Assembly (NCBI GenBank): GCA_023390815.1
Contig: JAEWCC010000065.1
Location: 1 to 64,000, forward strand
Reading direction: 5' to 3'
Source: Bacillota bacterium
GTDB lineage: Bacteria > Bacillota > Clostridia > Christensenellales > SZUA-584
DNA length: 64,000 nt
Positions 1-7,687 of this stretch are shown one piece after another. The notes under the pieces are model-generated. The model saw only the letters and a list, made by a program, of their open reading frames with translations, ran no database searches and was not told the DNA's origin. How positions within the stretch are numbered: position 1 is the stretch's first letter; each line of letters opens with the position of its first letter. Position numbers and translations under genes: made by a program.

Positions 1-14
1 TGACCTCCTTTTGA
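1..14 (-). promoter_or_regulatory. Ribosome binding site of a gene starting left of the window
   Basis: Read on the minus strand this is AAAAGGAGGTCA, a near-perfect Shine-Dalgarno sequence. The start codon would lie just beyond base 1, so a minus-strand gene begins outside the window. Nothing can be said about its product. Confidence 0.6.
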
Positions 15-90
15 TTTTACTTTTGCGGCTGGCTAGACCGCTCTCAGTATATCAAAAGGAGTTTTCTTCTCCATAGCTTAAGCTCTTTCG

Positions 91-115
91 AACTCCCGGC
101 ACAGCCGGGAGTTTT
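91..115 (+). terminator. Perfect 10-bp hairpin with short T tail
   Basis: Bases 91-100 and 104-113 pair perfectly around an ACA loop and are followed by four T on the plus strand. It looks like a terminator pointing right, but no plus-strand gene is seen to its left, so its client is unknown. It may simply insulate the two minus-strand units around it. Confidence 0.5.
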
Positions 116-128
116 CGTAGACAATAAC

Positions 129-150
129 AAAAAACTGCCCTTTCAGGCAG
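129..150 (-). terminator. Intrinsic terminator after the small zinc-finger gene
   Basis: On the minus strand CTGCC/GGCAG (plus 135-150) forms a short stem followed by six U (plus A 129-134). It lies about 45 bases downstream of the stop of the 81-codon gene and probably ends that transcript. Confidence 0.65.
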
Positions 151-196
151 CTTTGAGCCTCGATCTCTTTATCCAACATTTTAGCATGATCCCCAG

Positions 197-442
197 TCAG
201 GTAACATATTTCTCCCAGCCTTGTTCTTTCACTTCTTCCATTTTTGCAGTCCGAACCCTGACATTTTGATTAATTTCTCTAGACCCGTTTATGTTATTGA
301 TTGCCTCTTCAGGATTTTTCCACTCTATATAGCATTCGTCACACATAACCGAACAAACTCCACTACTTACATTTATAACTACTTCGAGCATACCATATTC
401 ATGGCAAACGGGGCATTTCCCCACATAAATAGGGCTGTCCAA
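197..442 (-). CDS. Small CxxC...CxxC zinc-finger-like protein
   Basis: 81 residues. I do not recognise a named family. The visible feature is a pair of Cys knuckles, CPVC near residue 10 and CDEC near residue 35, which suggests one bound zinc, followed by a polar tail. The start is a TTG seven bases after GGAGG. The gene lies 34 bases downstream of the ABC ATPase gene with no clear terminator between them, so it may be the last gene of that operon. A terminator follows. Function is unknown; a link with the transporter would be inference from position only. Confidence 0.6.
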   Translation of the reverse strand: MDSPIYVGKCPVCHEYGMLEVVINVSSGVCSVMCDECYIEWKNPEEAINNINGSREINQNVRVRTAKMEEVKEQGWEKYVT

Positions 443-476
443 AAAAGTCCTCCTTCAGGCGGCCTATTGTTTAGAT

Positions 477-1265
477 TTACGCAAACACCATCGTGTCGCT
501 CACCACGCCCTGCGCGCGGTGGAACTTGTCAATCAGCCCTTCGATGGTCTGCGCCTGTTTCTCTTCGCCCGTGACGTCGAACAGTACCTTGCCCGCGTGC
601 AGCATAGTAAGGCGCGAGCCATAGCCCAGCGCGAAGCCTAAGTTATGTGTCACCATCAGCGTGGTAATGCGCCGCTCCGTCACGATGCGCTGCGTGAGTT
701 CCATGATGTGCACCGAGGTGCGCGGATCCAGCGCCGCCGTATGCTCGTCGAGCAGCAGCAGATCGGGGTTAGAGCGCGTCGCCATCAGCAGCGCGAGCGC
801 CTGCCGCTGTCCGCCCGAGAGCTGGCCTGCCAGCACGTCAAGCTTATCCTCCAGCCCCATGCCCAGCATGCGCAGCGTGTCGCGGTAACCTTCCTTGTCC
901 CTGCGTTTAAGGCCAATAGCGAGCCCATAGGGTTTGCCCTTGCGCGACGCCATCGAAAGGTTTTCCGCCACCGTCATGATGGGGCATGTGCCGAGCTTGG
1001 GGTCCTGAAACACGCGCGCGATATGCCGGGCGCGCCGGTATTCCTTCATGCGGCTTACGTCCCGCCCGAGCAGGCTTACGCTGCCCGAGTCGACCGGTAC
1101 CGTCCCCGCCACCACGTTTAACAGCGTAGTCTTGCCGGAGCCGTTGCTGCCCACGATGCTCACAAACTCGCCTTGTTCCACGGCGAAATCAAGCCCGCGG
1201 AACAGTTCGGTGCGCGTCGGGAGGTTCGGGTCGTAGGTTTTATAGATGCCATTGAGTGCAAGCAT
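477..1265 (-). CDS. ABC transporter ATP-binding protein, TrpXYZ-like importer
   Basis: 262 residues, the usual length of an ABC ATPase subunit. Walker A GSNGSGKTT is at residues 39-47, the LSGGQ signature at 149-153 and Walker B LLLLDE at about 169-174, followed by the switch His in MVTHN. It should hydrolyse ATP on the cytoplasmic side to power the permease encoded just upstream; the start codon overlaps the permease stop by one base, so translation is coupled. The family (COG1101) normally sits with COG4120 permeases and COG2984 binding proteins, exactly as here. Members have been linked to tryptophan, tyrosine or other small solutes; the substrate cannot be read from the sequence. Confidence 0.9.
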   Translation of the reverse strand: MLALNGIYKTYDPNLPTRTELFRGLDFAVEQGEFVSIVGSNGSGKTTLLNVVAGTVPVDSGSVSLLGRDVSRMKEYRRARHIARVFQDPKLGTCPIMTVAENLSMASRKGKPYGLAIGLKRRDKEGYRDTLRMLGMGLEDKLDVLAGQLSGGQRQALALLMATRSNPDLLLLDEHTAALDPRTSVHIMELTQRIVTERRITTLMVTHNLGFALGYGSRLTMLHAGKVLFDVTGEEKQAQTIEGLIDKFHRAQGVVSDTMVFA

Positions 1266-2179
1266 TATTTGCGATCCTCCTGTTTCTTGAACAGCGAGGA
1301 TATCCCCGATGCCTGGCTTTGCAGTATGATCACGAGCACGAAGAACACCGCCGTGATGAGCTTGGTATCCGAAGCGGCGAGCCCCGCCTTGAGCGCGAGG
1401 CCGACACCGATCTTATAGATGATCGAACCGAATATGACCGAGGTGGAGCCTTGGATGAACCGGGCGCGCCCAAACACCGCCCGCCCGATGATCACCGCCG
1501 CAAGGCCGATGACGACCGTGCCGCTGCCCATGCCCACGTCTGCAAATCGCTGGAACTGCGCCATCAGCGCGCCCGAGAGTGCCGTAAGTCCGTTGGCAAT
1601 CATGAGGCCCGTGATCTTGAGGCTTCCCGTGTTGATGGAGAGCGTCTTGACGAGCTGCTCGCTCTTGCCCACAGCCAGCAATGCCATACCCGCATAGGTA
1701 CGCATATACCGGTCGAGTAAAAACTTAATCAATACGACGATAATCAGCATCAATGCCACTGAACACAACAGCTTTTCCGTCGTAGTCCCTGCGGTGACAT
1801 TGAGCAGCTTCTCCCAGAGGGTGTAGATGGTCTGCGAGCTTGTGAGCGGGATGTTCGCCTTGCCCATGATGCGCAGGTTCACGGAGTACAGCGCCGTCAT
1901 CGTCAAGATACCGCAAAGCAGGTTGGTGATCTTGAGATGCACATGAAGTGTGCCCGTTACATACCCCGCCGCCGCACCCGCCAGCACCGCGAGTAAAATC
2001 GCGAGCACGGGGTGCATGCCCGAAACGATGCAGACGGCCGTTACCGCTGCGCCGAGCGGGAACGTGCCGTCCACCGATAGATCGGGAAAATCCAGTATGG
2101 AATAGGTGATATACACCCCGAGTACGATCGGGGCGTATATCAATCCCTGTCCAATATTGCTGAGAAGAAAGTCCAGCAC
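1265..2179 (-). CDS. ABC transporter permease, TrpXYZ-like importer
   Basis: 304 residues with about eight hydrophobic segments and no soluble domain, matching the COG4120 permease family (branched-chain amino-acid permease fold). The N-terminus carries the family feature GVYITYSILDFPDLSVDGTF (residues 21-40). It forms the membrane channel fed by the lipoprotein encoded 15 bases upstream and energised by the ATPase encoded directly downstream. The three genes form one operon. Substrate is not determinable here. Confidence 0.9.
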   Translation of the reverse strand: MLDFLLSNIGQGLIYAPIVLGVYITYSILDFPDLSVDGTFPLGAAVTAVCIVSGMHPVLAILLAVLAGAAAGYVTGTLHVHLKITNLLCGILTMTALYSVNLRIMGKANIPLTSSQTIYTLWEKLLNVTAGTTTEKLLCSVALMLIIVVLIKFLLDRYMRTYAGMALLAVGKSEQLVKTLSINTGSLKITGLMIANGLTALSGALMAQFQRFADVGMGSGTVVIGLAAVIIGRAVFGRARFIQGSTSVIFGSIIYKIGVGLALKAGLAASDTKLITAVFFVLVIILQSQASGISSLFKKQEDRK

Positions 2180-2194
2180 CTTAAAGCGTCTCCT

Positions 2195-3292
2195 TTATTG
2201 CGCAGCCTCTGTCGTCACAAACTGTACGCTTTCTTTAAGCTCATCCGAAACGGTGATACCGAGCAGCGCCACCTGATCCGAGTTGACGATCACCATGGGT
2301 TCGGTCAGCGATGCAATCGCGATCGCTTCCGCGGCTTTACCGGAGAGCACATCGGCGACCATCTGGCCGGTAGCCTGGCCCAGCGCGTAGTAGTCTACGC
2401 CCGCCGACGCCAATGCGCCCGCCTTTACCTGTGTGTCCTCGGAACCATAGAGCGGAATCTTTGCTTCGTTGCAGCGCTGCACGATAATCGGCAGCGACGA
2501 CACGACCATATTATCCGTCAAATTCATCACCGCGTCAACCTGCGGAAGCAGGGTATCCAGCGCGCTGCTGATCTCGTTGGTGCTCGTGATGCCCACATCC
2601 ACAATGGTGAATCCGTAGGTGGGCGCCATCTCCTGCGCCTGTGCCAGCTGCACGTCACTGTTGACTTCGCTCGTGTTGTGCAGGATACCGATGGTTTTGA
2701 CACCCGGCGTCAGCGCCTGAATCAGCTTGAACGTCGCGTCCATGGGCAGCTTATCGCTTGTGCCCGTCACGCCCGCAAGGTTGGTGCCGTCCGCATTCGC
2801 GAGCCCCGCCGCCGCCGGCTCGGACACGGCGGAGAAAATAATCGGCGTCTGCCCCATCGACGCGGCATAAGACGCCTGCGCGCTGGGCGTCGCAATCGCT
2901 ACGATTGCGTTTACCTTATCCGAAATGAACTGCTGCGCGATCGTCGAAGCGACGTTCGGGTCTCCCTGTGCGTCCTCGTAGCTGATGGTGAGGTTCTGGC
3001 CCTCCACATAGCCTAACTCAGCAAGTTTGTCGATTGCGCCCTGACGGCACAGGTTCAGCGACGGATGATCAACGATCTGCGTCATGCCGACAGTGAACGT
3101 TCCTTCCACCAAGTTCGAGGACGGCGCTTCGCTGGCCTCGCTCGTTTCGGGTGCCGCCGAAGCGGTCTGCGCGCTCGCGGAGTTGTCGGTGCCGCTTTGC
3201 GACTGGTTTGACGTGCTGCCGCAGCCCGCCAGCGCAAATGCCATCATCAGCGCCACCAGCAGCGCCAAAACCTTTGTCATGCCCTTCTTCAT
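2195..3292 (-). CDS. ABC transporter substrate-binding lipoprotein, TrpX-like
   Basis: 365 residues. The lipoprotein signal has a lipobox LAGC with Cys24, followed by a Ser/Thr-rich linker to about residue 65 and then a COG2984 periplasmic-binding domain (GMTQIVDHPSL, AQGDPN, VTGTSD). It captures the solute outside the membrane and hands it to the permease. The ATG is preceded by AGGAGG at good spacing. First gene of the importer operon, transcribed from a consensus promoter about 190 bases upstream. Homologues bind aromatic amino acids or unknown ligands. Confidence 0.9.
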   Translation of the reverse strand: MKKGMTKVLALLVALMMAFALAGCGSTSNQSQSGTDNSASAQTASAAPETSEASEAPSSNLVEGTFTVGMTQIVDHPSLNLCRQGAIDKLAELGYVEGQNLTISYEDAQGDPNVASTIAQQFISDKVNAIVAIATPSAQASYAASMGQTPIIFSAVSEPAAAGLANADGTNLAGVTGTSDKLPMDATFKLIQALTPGVKTIGILHNTSEVNSDVQLAQAQEMAPTYGFTIVDVGITSTNEISSALDTLLPQVDAVMNLTDNMVVSSLPIIVQRCNEAKIPLYGSEDTQVKAGALASAGVDYYALGQATGQMVADVLSGKAAEAIAIASLTEPMVIVNSDQVALLGITVSDELKESVQFVTTEAAQ

Positions 3293-3366
3293 TGTGTAAG
3301 CCTCCTAAACATTATTTTGTTTTGCATCGGCTTATATTGTTCGGTCAGGCAGGTAAAATGGAAAAT

Positions 3367-3397
3367 AAAAAACGCTTCCAAGAAGAACCTGGCCGCG
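3367..3397 (-). promoter_or_regulatory. Possible weak attenuator in the importer leader
   Basis: The importer transcript has a leader of about 185 nt. On the minus strand a small stem (CGC/GCG with inner CCA/TGG) is followed by six U (plus A 3367-3372). A GGCAGG segment (plus 3440-3445) could pair with CCTGCC (plus 3346-3351) as an alternative fold. No T-box core motif is present. The call is weak. Confidence 0.3.
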
Positions 3398-3485
3398 TCG
3401 TCATCGAACCGGAACTCTTCTCATCTCTTCTGCTCTATTCCTGCCAAAAACTCGTCTAATCTCGCCTATGCTTTTATTGCAATTT

Positions 3486-3514
3486 ATTATACAGGGTATA
3501 TGCGCTGATGTCAA
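3486..3514 (-). promoter_or_regulatory. Consensus sigma-A promoter of the TrpXYZ-like operon
   Basis: Minus-strand TTGACA (plus 3509-3514), a 17-base spacer and TATAAT (plus 3486-3491). Both hexamers are perfect consensus, which predicts high basal activity and a leader of about 185 nt before the lipoprotein ATG. Confidence 0.85.
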
Positions 3515-3542
3515 CCACAAATGATGAAGCATACTAAATTAA

Positions 3543-5115
3543 TCAGACAAATGTATACCTCAACCCGTAAGAGGGGTCAATGTACCAGTCTGCGCGGGTG
3601 ATTTTTGTCATTTTGGTATCTTCGTCCTTGATATAATAGATATCGTTTTCCGCTGTTACAAAAAACGCGCCCCCGCTTGTTTCAAAGAAAATATCCTCGT
3701 ACCTGCCTGTTCCAACATCCACAATCTTAGCTTTATTATTTCTCCACAATTTCCAGATTGCATTCTCTGTATATACGTAAGGAATATCGTGAATCAGGAA
3801 AAAGCCTGTTGCGCCCTCCATGAGTTCTTCCGCTTTTTCTTTTTCGATATCATATCTCCAAAAGCTGCCTTCCACATCATATCTTAAGAAACCGCCTTCC
3901 GCTTTTTTAAAATCGCTATGCTCAAGGCAGTACAAAAATTGATCAGTACTGCTGAATTCGGGGCAGTCTCCATAATTAATGGTGAAAGGAAAATTGAATA
4001 TTATTTTTGACTTACTCCAGCCACTATTACTCCTTGTGCAAAGGTAAGTTTTCGCACCTCCGGCCTCGTATTTAATCATTATCACGTTGGTCATGTGATG
4101 ATCGATCACCGCGCTGTAATCGGTATCGGCAATCTCCAGGCTGTTTTCATCAAGTCTCTGTTCATATAAAGCTACTTACTAAGTTATCTGCGTAATCCCT
4201 TTTAGCCATAAGAAACCTGTCCCCTTTAAAAGGAAAGACATAAGCGTTATCAAAAAAAGAATTATATAGTGAGCCTGAGTACTGAAATTCTGTCCAAATC
4301 TCAATCCCCCGGGCGTCTTCAATCAGCAACTTGGCTTCGCGTCCCGGCTGCTTACTGAAAAACCCTTTTGGCGTTCTGTAAAGGTATGTATCTGTTTCTT
4401 TTTGGACTTTAACTAAATACGCATCCTCTGCTTCAACCTGCGTCTCACCATTCGCAAAGAAGTAAATATAGTAGGACGTTCCGTACAGCAGTCTGCCGCC
4501 ATTCATCACATAAAGACTTCCGGCCTTCGTCGTATCGGCGGCCTCCATAGCCTCCCTGCCATCTTCCTGTACGTAGAGTCTGCGCTCCTTTTCATAGCAT
4601 ATCGTCTTTCCATCCGGCGAGAACCCCAGATTCTCCCGCGATACTCCGCCGCATAGTAACTGCGGCGCACCTTCGCCCTTATAGAGATACAGGTCTCCCA
4701 CATCGTCCGCCACGTTTTTAACCAGCAGAGCGCGGTTACCATCCGCCGAAATTTCTGCCGCATAAACCCCGGTATCGATCGAATACGGCTGCGATAGACA
4801 GTCGGTGCGTACGCCCATTAAGGTGCCCGCTCCGGTCGATTCGTCGTAATCCGATATGTAAATCAGCGTGCGGTTATCCTTTGAAATCTCCGCCCGTATG
4901 GTCTTGTCTTTGCTGTCCTCCACCACCTGTGCTCCGGCGAGACAAACGGTATTTTCGCCGCAGGCCATAAAAACCTGCCCGTCCGTCGAATAAATCAGCG
5001 GTTCGGGGGCGGGTGGCATCTGCACTTCATTCAGTACAGAACAGCCTGACGTCATAAGCGTTAACGCAAAGACGAGTACCACTGCAAGAGATATCCCAAA
5101 AATCCGATGATTCAT
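3543..5115 (-). pseudogene. Lipoprotein gene split by a one-base frameshift
   Basis: Two reading frames make one protein. The 5' part (5115 to 4162, 317 residues) starts with a lipoprotein signal ending in SGC and continues as repeated short beta-strand units with Asp/Gly turns, suggesting a beta-propeller-like extracytoplasmic protein. It ends NLVSSFI-stop. The next frame is open from about 4176 and continues LYEQRLDENSLEIAD without a break to 3543. Removing one base from the AAA run at 4168-4170 joins NLVSS to LYEQ and gives about 524 residues. The downstream piece has no good ribosome site of its own. It is either a true pseudogene, a phase-variable tract (unlikely with only three A) or a sequencing error. 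No named family recognised. Confidence 0.75.
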
Positions 5116-5189
5116 CCTTAATCCTCCGCTGGCAACAGTCGATTAACCCGTGCAGTTCCTGAGCTCGGCGATATGATTATCTATACATT

Positions 5190-5218
5190 ACAATAGCATA
5201 AATTGGCACGTTCCTCAA
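5190..5218 (-). promoter_or_regulatory. Probable promoter of the frameshifted lipoprotein gene
   Basis: Minus-strand TTGAGG (plus 5213-5218), 17 bases, then TATTGT (plus 5190-5195), about 75 bases upstream of the start codon. Confidence 0.5.
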
Positions 5219-5229
5219 TATCGAGGTAT

Positions 5230-5267
5230 AAAAATGGGATGCCCGGAGCGCCGCTCCGCAGGCATCC
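5230..5267 (-). terminator. Terminator after the first amt-glnK module
   Basis: A long stem (GGATGCC with GGCATCC, plus 5237-5243 and 5261-5267, and an inner CGGAGC/GCTCCG) is followed on the minus strand by CATTTTTAT. It is correctly oriented to end the amt-glnK transcript. Confidence 0.75.
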
Positions 5268-5298
5268 TATCAATCGGTAATATCAGGTCATATCATGC

Positions 5299-5325
5299 GC
5301 GGGAGACCGACGGTCTCCCGCTTTT
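5299..5325 (+). terminator. Perfect 10-bp hairpin with T tail, plus orientation
   Basis: Bases 5299-5308 and 5312-5321 pair perfectly around GAC and are followed by TTTT on the plus strand. The flanking genes are on the minus strand, so this may block antisense transcription into glnK. On the minus strand it could still act as a 3' stabilising stem. Confidence 0.5.
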
Positions 5326-5349
5326 CTACGCAGCCATGGTGGTGTGCTA

Positions 5350-5691
5350 TTATTTGATTGCGTCTGTCCCGCGTTCCTTCGTGCGGATACGGACCGCGTC
5401 GCTGATCTCCGATATAAAGATTTTGCCGTCGCCGTATTCTCCCGTATAGACTTTCTCGATGATGGCATCCACCACCGCCTCCGCCACATCGTCCGCGACC
5501 ACGGTTTCGATCTTGATCTTGGGCAGAAAGTTATAGTCGATCTCGGTGCCGCGTATAAACTCCTTCCAGCCCTTCTGGTTGCCGCAGCCCATCACCTGCG
5601 ATATGCTCAGCCCATTAAGGTGCAGCGAATCCAGTATCTCTTTGACATCCTCAAGCTTCTCAGGCCGTATAAATGCTTCAATCTTTTTCAT
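5350..5691 (-). CDS. glnK: P-II nitrogen regulator GlnK (first copy, Ile at position 51)
   Basis: 113 residues from the ATG at 5691, which has GAAGGA upstream; a start seven codons earlier is in frame but lacks a site. Full P-II fold: N-terminal MKKIEAFIRP, T-loop QKGWKEFIRGTEID, and C-terminal GDGKIF and RIRT motifs. It should form a trimer that senses ATP, ADP and 2-oxoglutarate and plugs the ammonium channel encoded 23 bases upstream. The Tyr51 that is uridylylated in enterobacterial GlnB/GlnK is Ile here; a Tyr lies two residues later. Gln39 is present. The second copy in the window keeps the Tyr. Confidence 0.93.
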   Translation of the reverse strand: MKKIEAFIRPEKLEDVKEILDSLHLNGLSISQVMGCGNQKGWKEFIRGTEIDYNFLPKIKIETVVADDVAEAVVDAIIEKVYTGEYGDGKIFISEISDAVRIRTKERGTDAIK

Positions 5692-5714
5692 TTTGATACT
5701 TCCTTCTCTCAAAC

Positions 5715-6950
5715 TTAGTCCATGCCGTTGAACGCCGGATACGCATGCTCTCCATGCTCAGCCACATCCAGGCCGATATCCTCGCTCTTCTGCGGCACCT
5801 TGATACCCTTCGTCACCAGCGACGCAATCCCTGCCGCGATCAGCGTCCCCGCAACCGCAATCGCAACCGTGATACCGATAGCTTCTAGCTGCGCCACAAA
5901 TAATTGCGTCTGCCCGTATACCAGACCGTCCCACTGCGCTACCGGATTGATGGCAGACTGGGCGAACAAGCCGGTCGCGATGCCGCCCCATATGCCGCCG
6001 ATGCCGTGGCAGCCGAACACGTCCAGCGCATCGTCATAGCGGAACTTCTTTTTAACCACGGTGATGAAGAAGTAGCTGATCGGGCTGACCAATGCACCGA
6101 TGATAATCGCTGCCCATATCGGAACAAAACCTGCGCCCGGTGTAATCGCAACCAGACCGATGACCATGCCCGTTGAAGCGCCCACGAGTGTAGGCTTGCC
6201 GTTCTTGATCTTCTCGATCATCATCCACGACAGCATTGCGGCTGCCGCGGAGGTGTTGGTCGTCATAAACGCGTGGATAGCGAGCTCGTTGGCACCGCCC
6301 GCGCTGCCTGCGTTGAATCCGAACCATCCGAACCACAGCAGCGCCGCTCCGAGGAACACGAAGGGTACGTTATGCGGATGGTAGGACGCACGGCCATGGT
6401 TTTTCCGCTTGCCCAGCCAGATCGAAAGCACCAGCGCGCTGACACCCGAGCTGATATGAACCACATTGCCGCCCGCGAAGTCCACCGAACCGAGGTCGGC
6501 CAGCAATCCGCCGCCCCAAACCATATGCGCCAGCGGATAGTACACGATCAGCGACCATATCGTTGTAAATAACACGAGCGATGAAAACTTCATGCGTTCC
6601 GCAATCGCGCCGGTAATCAGCGCCGGGGTGATGATCGCGAACATCATCTGGAATATCGCGAATGCAAGCGTGTTGGGATACGGAAAAGTCGTATCCGTAA
6701 AACCGTTGAAGTTTAAACCCAGCCACTTAAAATCGCCAATAATACCCGCGGAATCGCCGCTGAAAGACAGCGAAAATCCTACGGCAACCCACAGTATCGA
6801 CGCAATTCCCATCAGCATCGCCGAAGACATAATGGTGTTTAAAATGTTCTTCCGCTTTACCAGACCACCATAGAAGAAGGCCAAGGCGGGGGTCATGATA
6901 AATACCAGTGCCGAAGACGTGAGGATCCATGCAACATCGCCGTGATCCAT
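5715..6950 (-). CDS. amt: Ammonium transporter Amt (first copy)
   Basis: 411 residues, about eleven membrane segments, typical Amt/Mep/Rh length. Visible landmarks are the periplasmic FFYGGLV region near residue 26, the first pore His in GGNVVHISSG and the second in FGCHGIGG, which together form the twin-His pore lining. It conducts ammonium into the cell as a trimer and is gated by the GlnK encoded immediately downstream. The ATG follows AGGAGG. The gene sits behind a leader with two terminator-like hairpins, so expression is probably nitrogen-controlled by both initiation and attenuation. Confidence 0.95.
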   Translation of the reverse strand: MDHGDVAWILTSSALVFIMTPALAFFYGGLVKRKNILNTIMSSAMLMGIASILWVAVGFSLSFSGDSAGIIGDFKWLGLNFNGFTDTTFPYPNTLAFAIFQMMFAIITPALITGAIAERMKFSSLVLFTTIWSLIVYYPLAHMVWGGGLLADLGSVDFAGGNVVHISSGVSALVLSIWLGKRKNHGRASYHPHNVPFVFLGAALLWFGWFGFNAGSAGGANELAIHAFMTTNTSAAAAMLSWMMIEKIKNGKPTLVGASTGMVIGLVAITPGAGFVPIWAAIIIGALVSPISYFFITVVKKKFRYDDALDVFGCHGIGGIWGGIATGLFAQSAINPVAQWDGLVYGQTQLFVAQLEAIGITVAIAVAGTLIAAGIASLVTKGIKVPQKSEDIGLDVAEHGEHAYPAFNGMD

Positions 6951-6975
6951 ATTGTTCCTCCTAAAAGAAATTAAT

Positions 6976-7013
6976 AAAAAAAGAAACCCAAAGACGATTC
7001 AGGTTCGTCTTTG
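6976..7013 (-). promoter_or_regulatory. Second leader hairpin of amt copy 1 (attenuator-like)
   Basis: CAAAGACGA/TCGTCTTTG (plus 6990-6998 and 7005-7013) is a perfect 9-bp stem with loop ACCTGAA, followed on the minus strand by TTTC and seven T. The 5' arm GGCTCAAAGACGAACCT recurs exactly in the leader of the second amt gene. It lies between promoter and start codon, so it must be read through for expression. Confidence 0.75.
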
Positions 7014-7104
7014 AGCCTTCAATTTACACCCTGTTTCTTCATATCCCCTGTTTCGCGTAAAAGAAACCAGCCCTTGCGTATCGAGGGAATACGAAATTTA
7101 TGAA

Positions 7105-7151
7105 AACAAAAAAGGAACAACAACTTTCAAAAGTTGAAACATCTTTGTTCC
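7105..7151 (-). promoter_or_regulatory. First leader hairpin of amt copy 1
   Basis: A 38-nt hairpin beginning GGAAC and ending GTTCC (plus 7114-7151) followed by a U-rich run. It starts almost at the predicted transcription start. A hairpin of exactly the same length, ends and position stands at the other amt gene. It may be a paused or terminated short transcript, or a 5' stabiliser. Confidence 0.65.
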
Positions 7152-7160
7152 CTGCATTCA

Positions 7161-7240
7161 AATTTATCACAATCCTATTTAAAATGCAATGGAAATTATG
7201 CATTTTTGCAATTTCAGTTTTCAATCCTGCATTTTATGCA
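7161..7240 (-). promoter_or_regulatory. Promoter and TGCATTTT boxes of amt copy 1
   Basis: Minus-strand TTGCAT (plus 7184-7189), 17 bases, TAAATT (plus 7161-7166). Three AAATGCA/TGCATTT half-sites overlie and precede the -35 (plus 7182-7189, 7199-7207, 7228-7236). The 13-mer ATCCTGCATTTTA (7224-7236) is identical at the other amt promoter. This is a candidate operator for an unidentified nitrogen regulator; it does not match the GlnR/TnrA consensus. Confidence 0.6.
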
Positions 7241-7326
7241 AAGGCAAGAATTTAAACTAGCGGATACATATGAATGGATGAAAAGAGGAGAGCGAATCCG
7301 CTCTCCCCATAAACTCTCCGCCGGAT

Positions 7327-7668
7327 TTACAGCGCGTCGTCGCCTTCCTCACCGGTACGGATACGGACGGCTTCGAGCACATCATATACAAATATCTTGC
7401 CGTCGCCGAACTCGCCCTTGCTTGCGCTATCCATAATTGCTTTTTTAACAATGGCCACTTCTTCGTCCTTCACCACCATGTCGATCATGACCTTGGCCAA
7501 AAACTCCAGATGGTACTTCTCGCCGCGCCACACCTGCACGACGCCCTTTTGTTTGCCTTGCCCCAGCACCTCGCTGATCGTGATGCCGCGGTAGCAGCCT
7601 GCCGCTTCGAGCGCCGCACGGACTTCCTCCAGCGCTTCGGGCTTGATGATCGCTTTTACATGCTTCAT
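7327..7668 (-). CDS. glnK: P-II nitrogen regulator GlnK (second copy, Tyr conserved)
   Basis: 113 residues with the P-II core: MKHVKAIIKP at the start, T-loop QKGVVQVWRGEKYHLEF, then GDGKIFVYDV and RIRTGEEG. A one-residue insertion near residue 26 makes the T-loop Tyr residue 52; this is the position modified in uridylylated P-II proteins. AGGAGG precedes the ATG. It should gate the Amt encoded 19 bases upstream. Together with the first copy this gives two channel-sensor pairs that differ at the modification site, which suggests different regulation. Confidence 0.93.
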   Translation of the reverse strand: MKHVKAIIKPEALEEVRAALEAAGCYRGITISEVLGQGKQKGVVQVWRGEKYHLEFLAKVMIDMVVKDEEVAIVKKAIMDSASKGEFGDGKIFVYDVLEAVRIRTGEEGDDAL

Positions 7669-7687
7669 ATCAATATGCCTCCTTCCG

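Noticed and set aside
3293..3480. T-box leader for the TrpXYZ-like operon
   Set aside because: The core AGGGTGGNACCGCG is absent on the minus strand; only a weak stem with a U run is seen.
7161..7240. GlnR/TnrA operator at the amt promoters
   Set aside because: The TGTNAN7TNACA pattern is not present; the repeated word is TGCATTTT instead.
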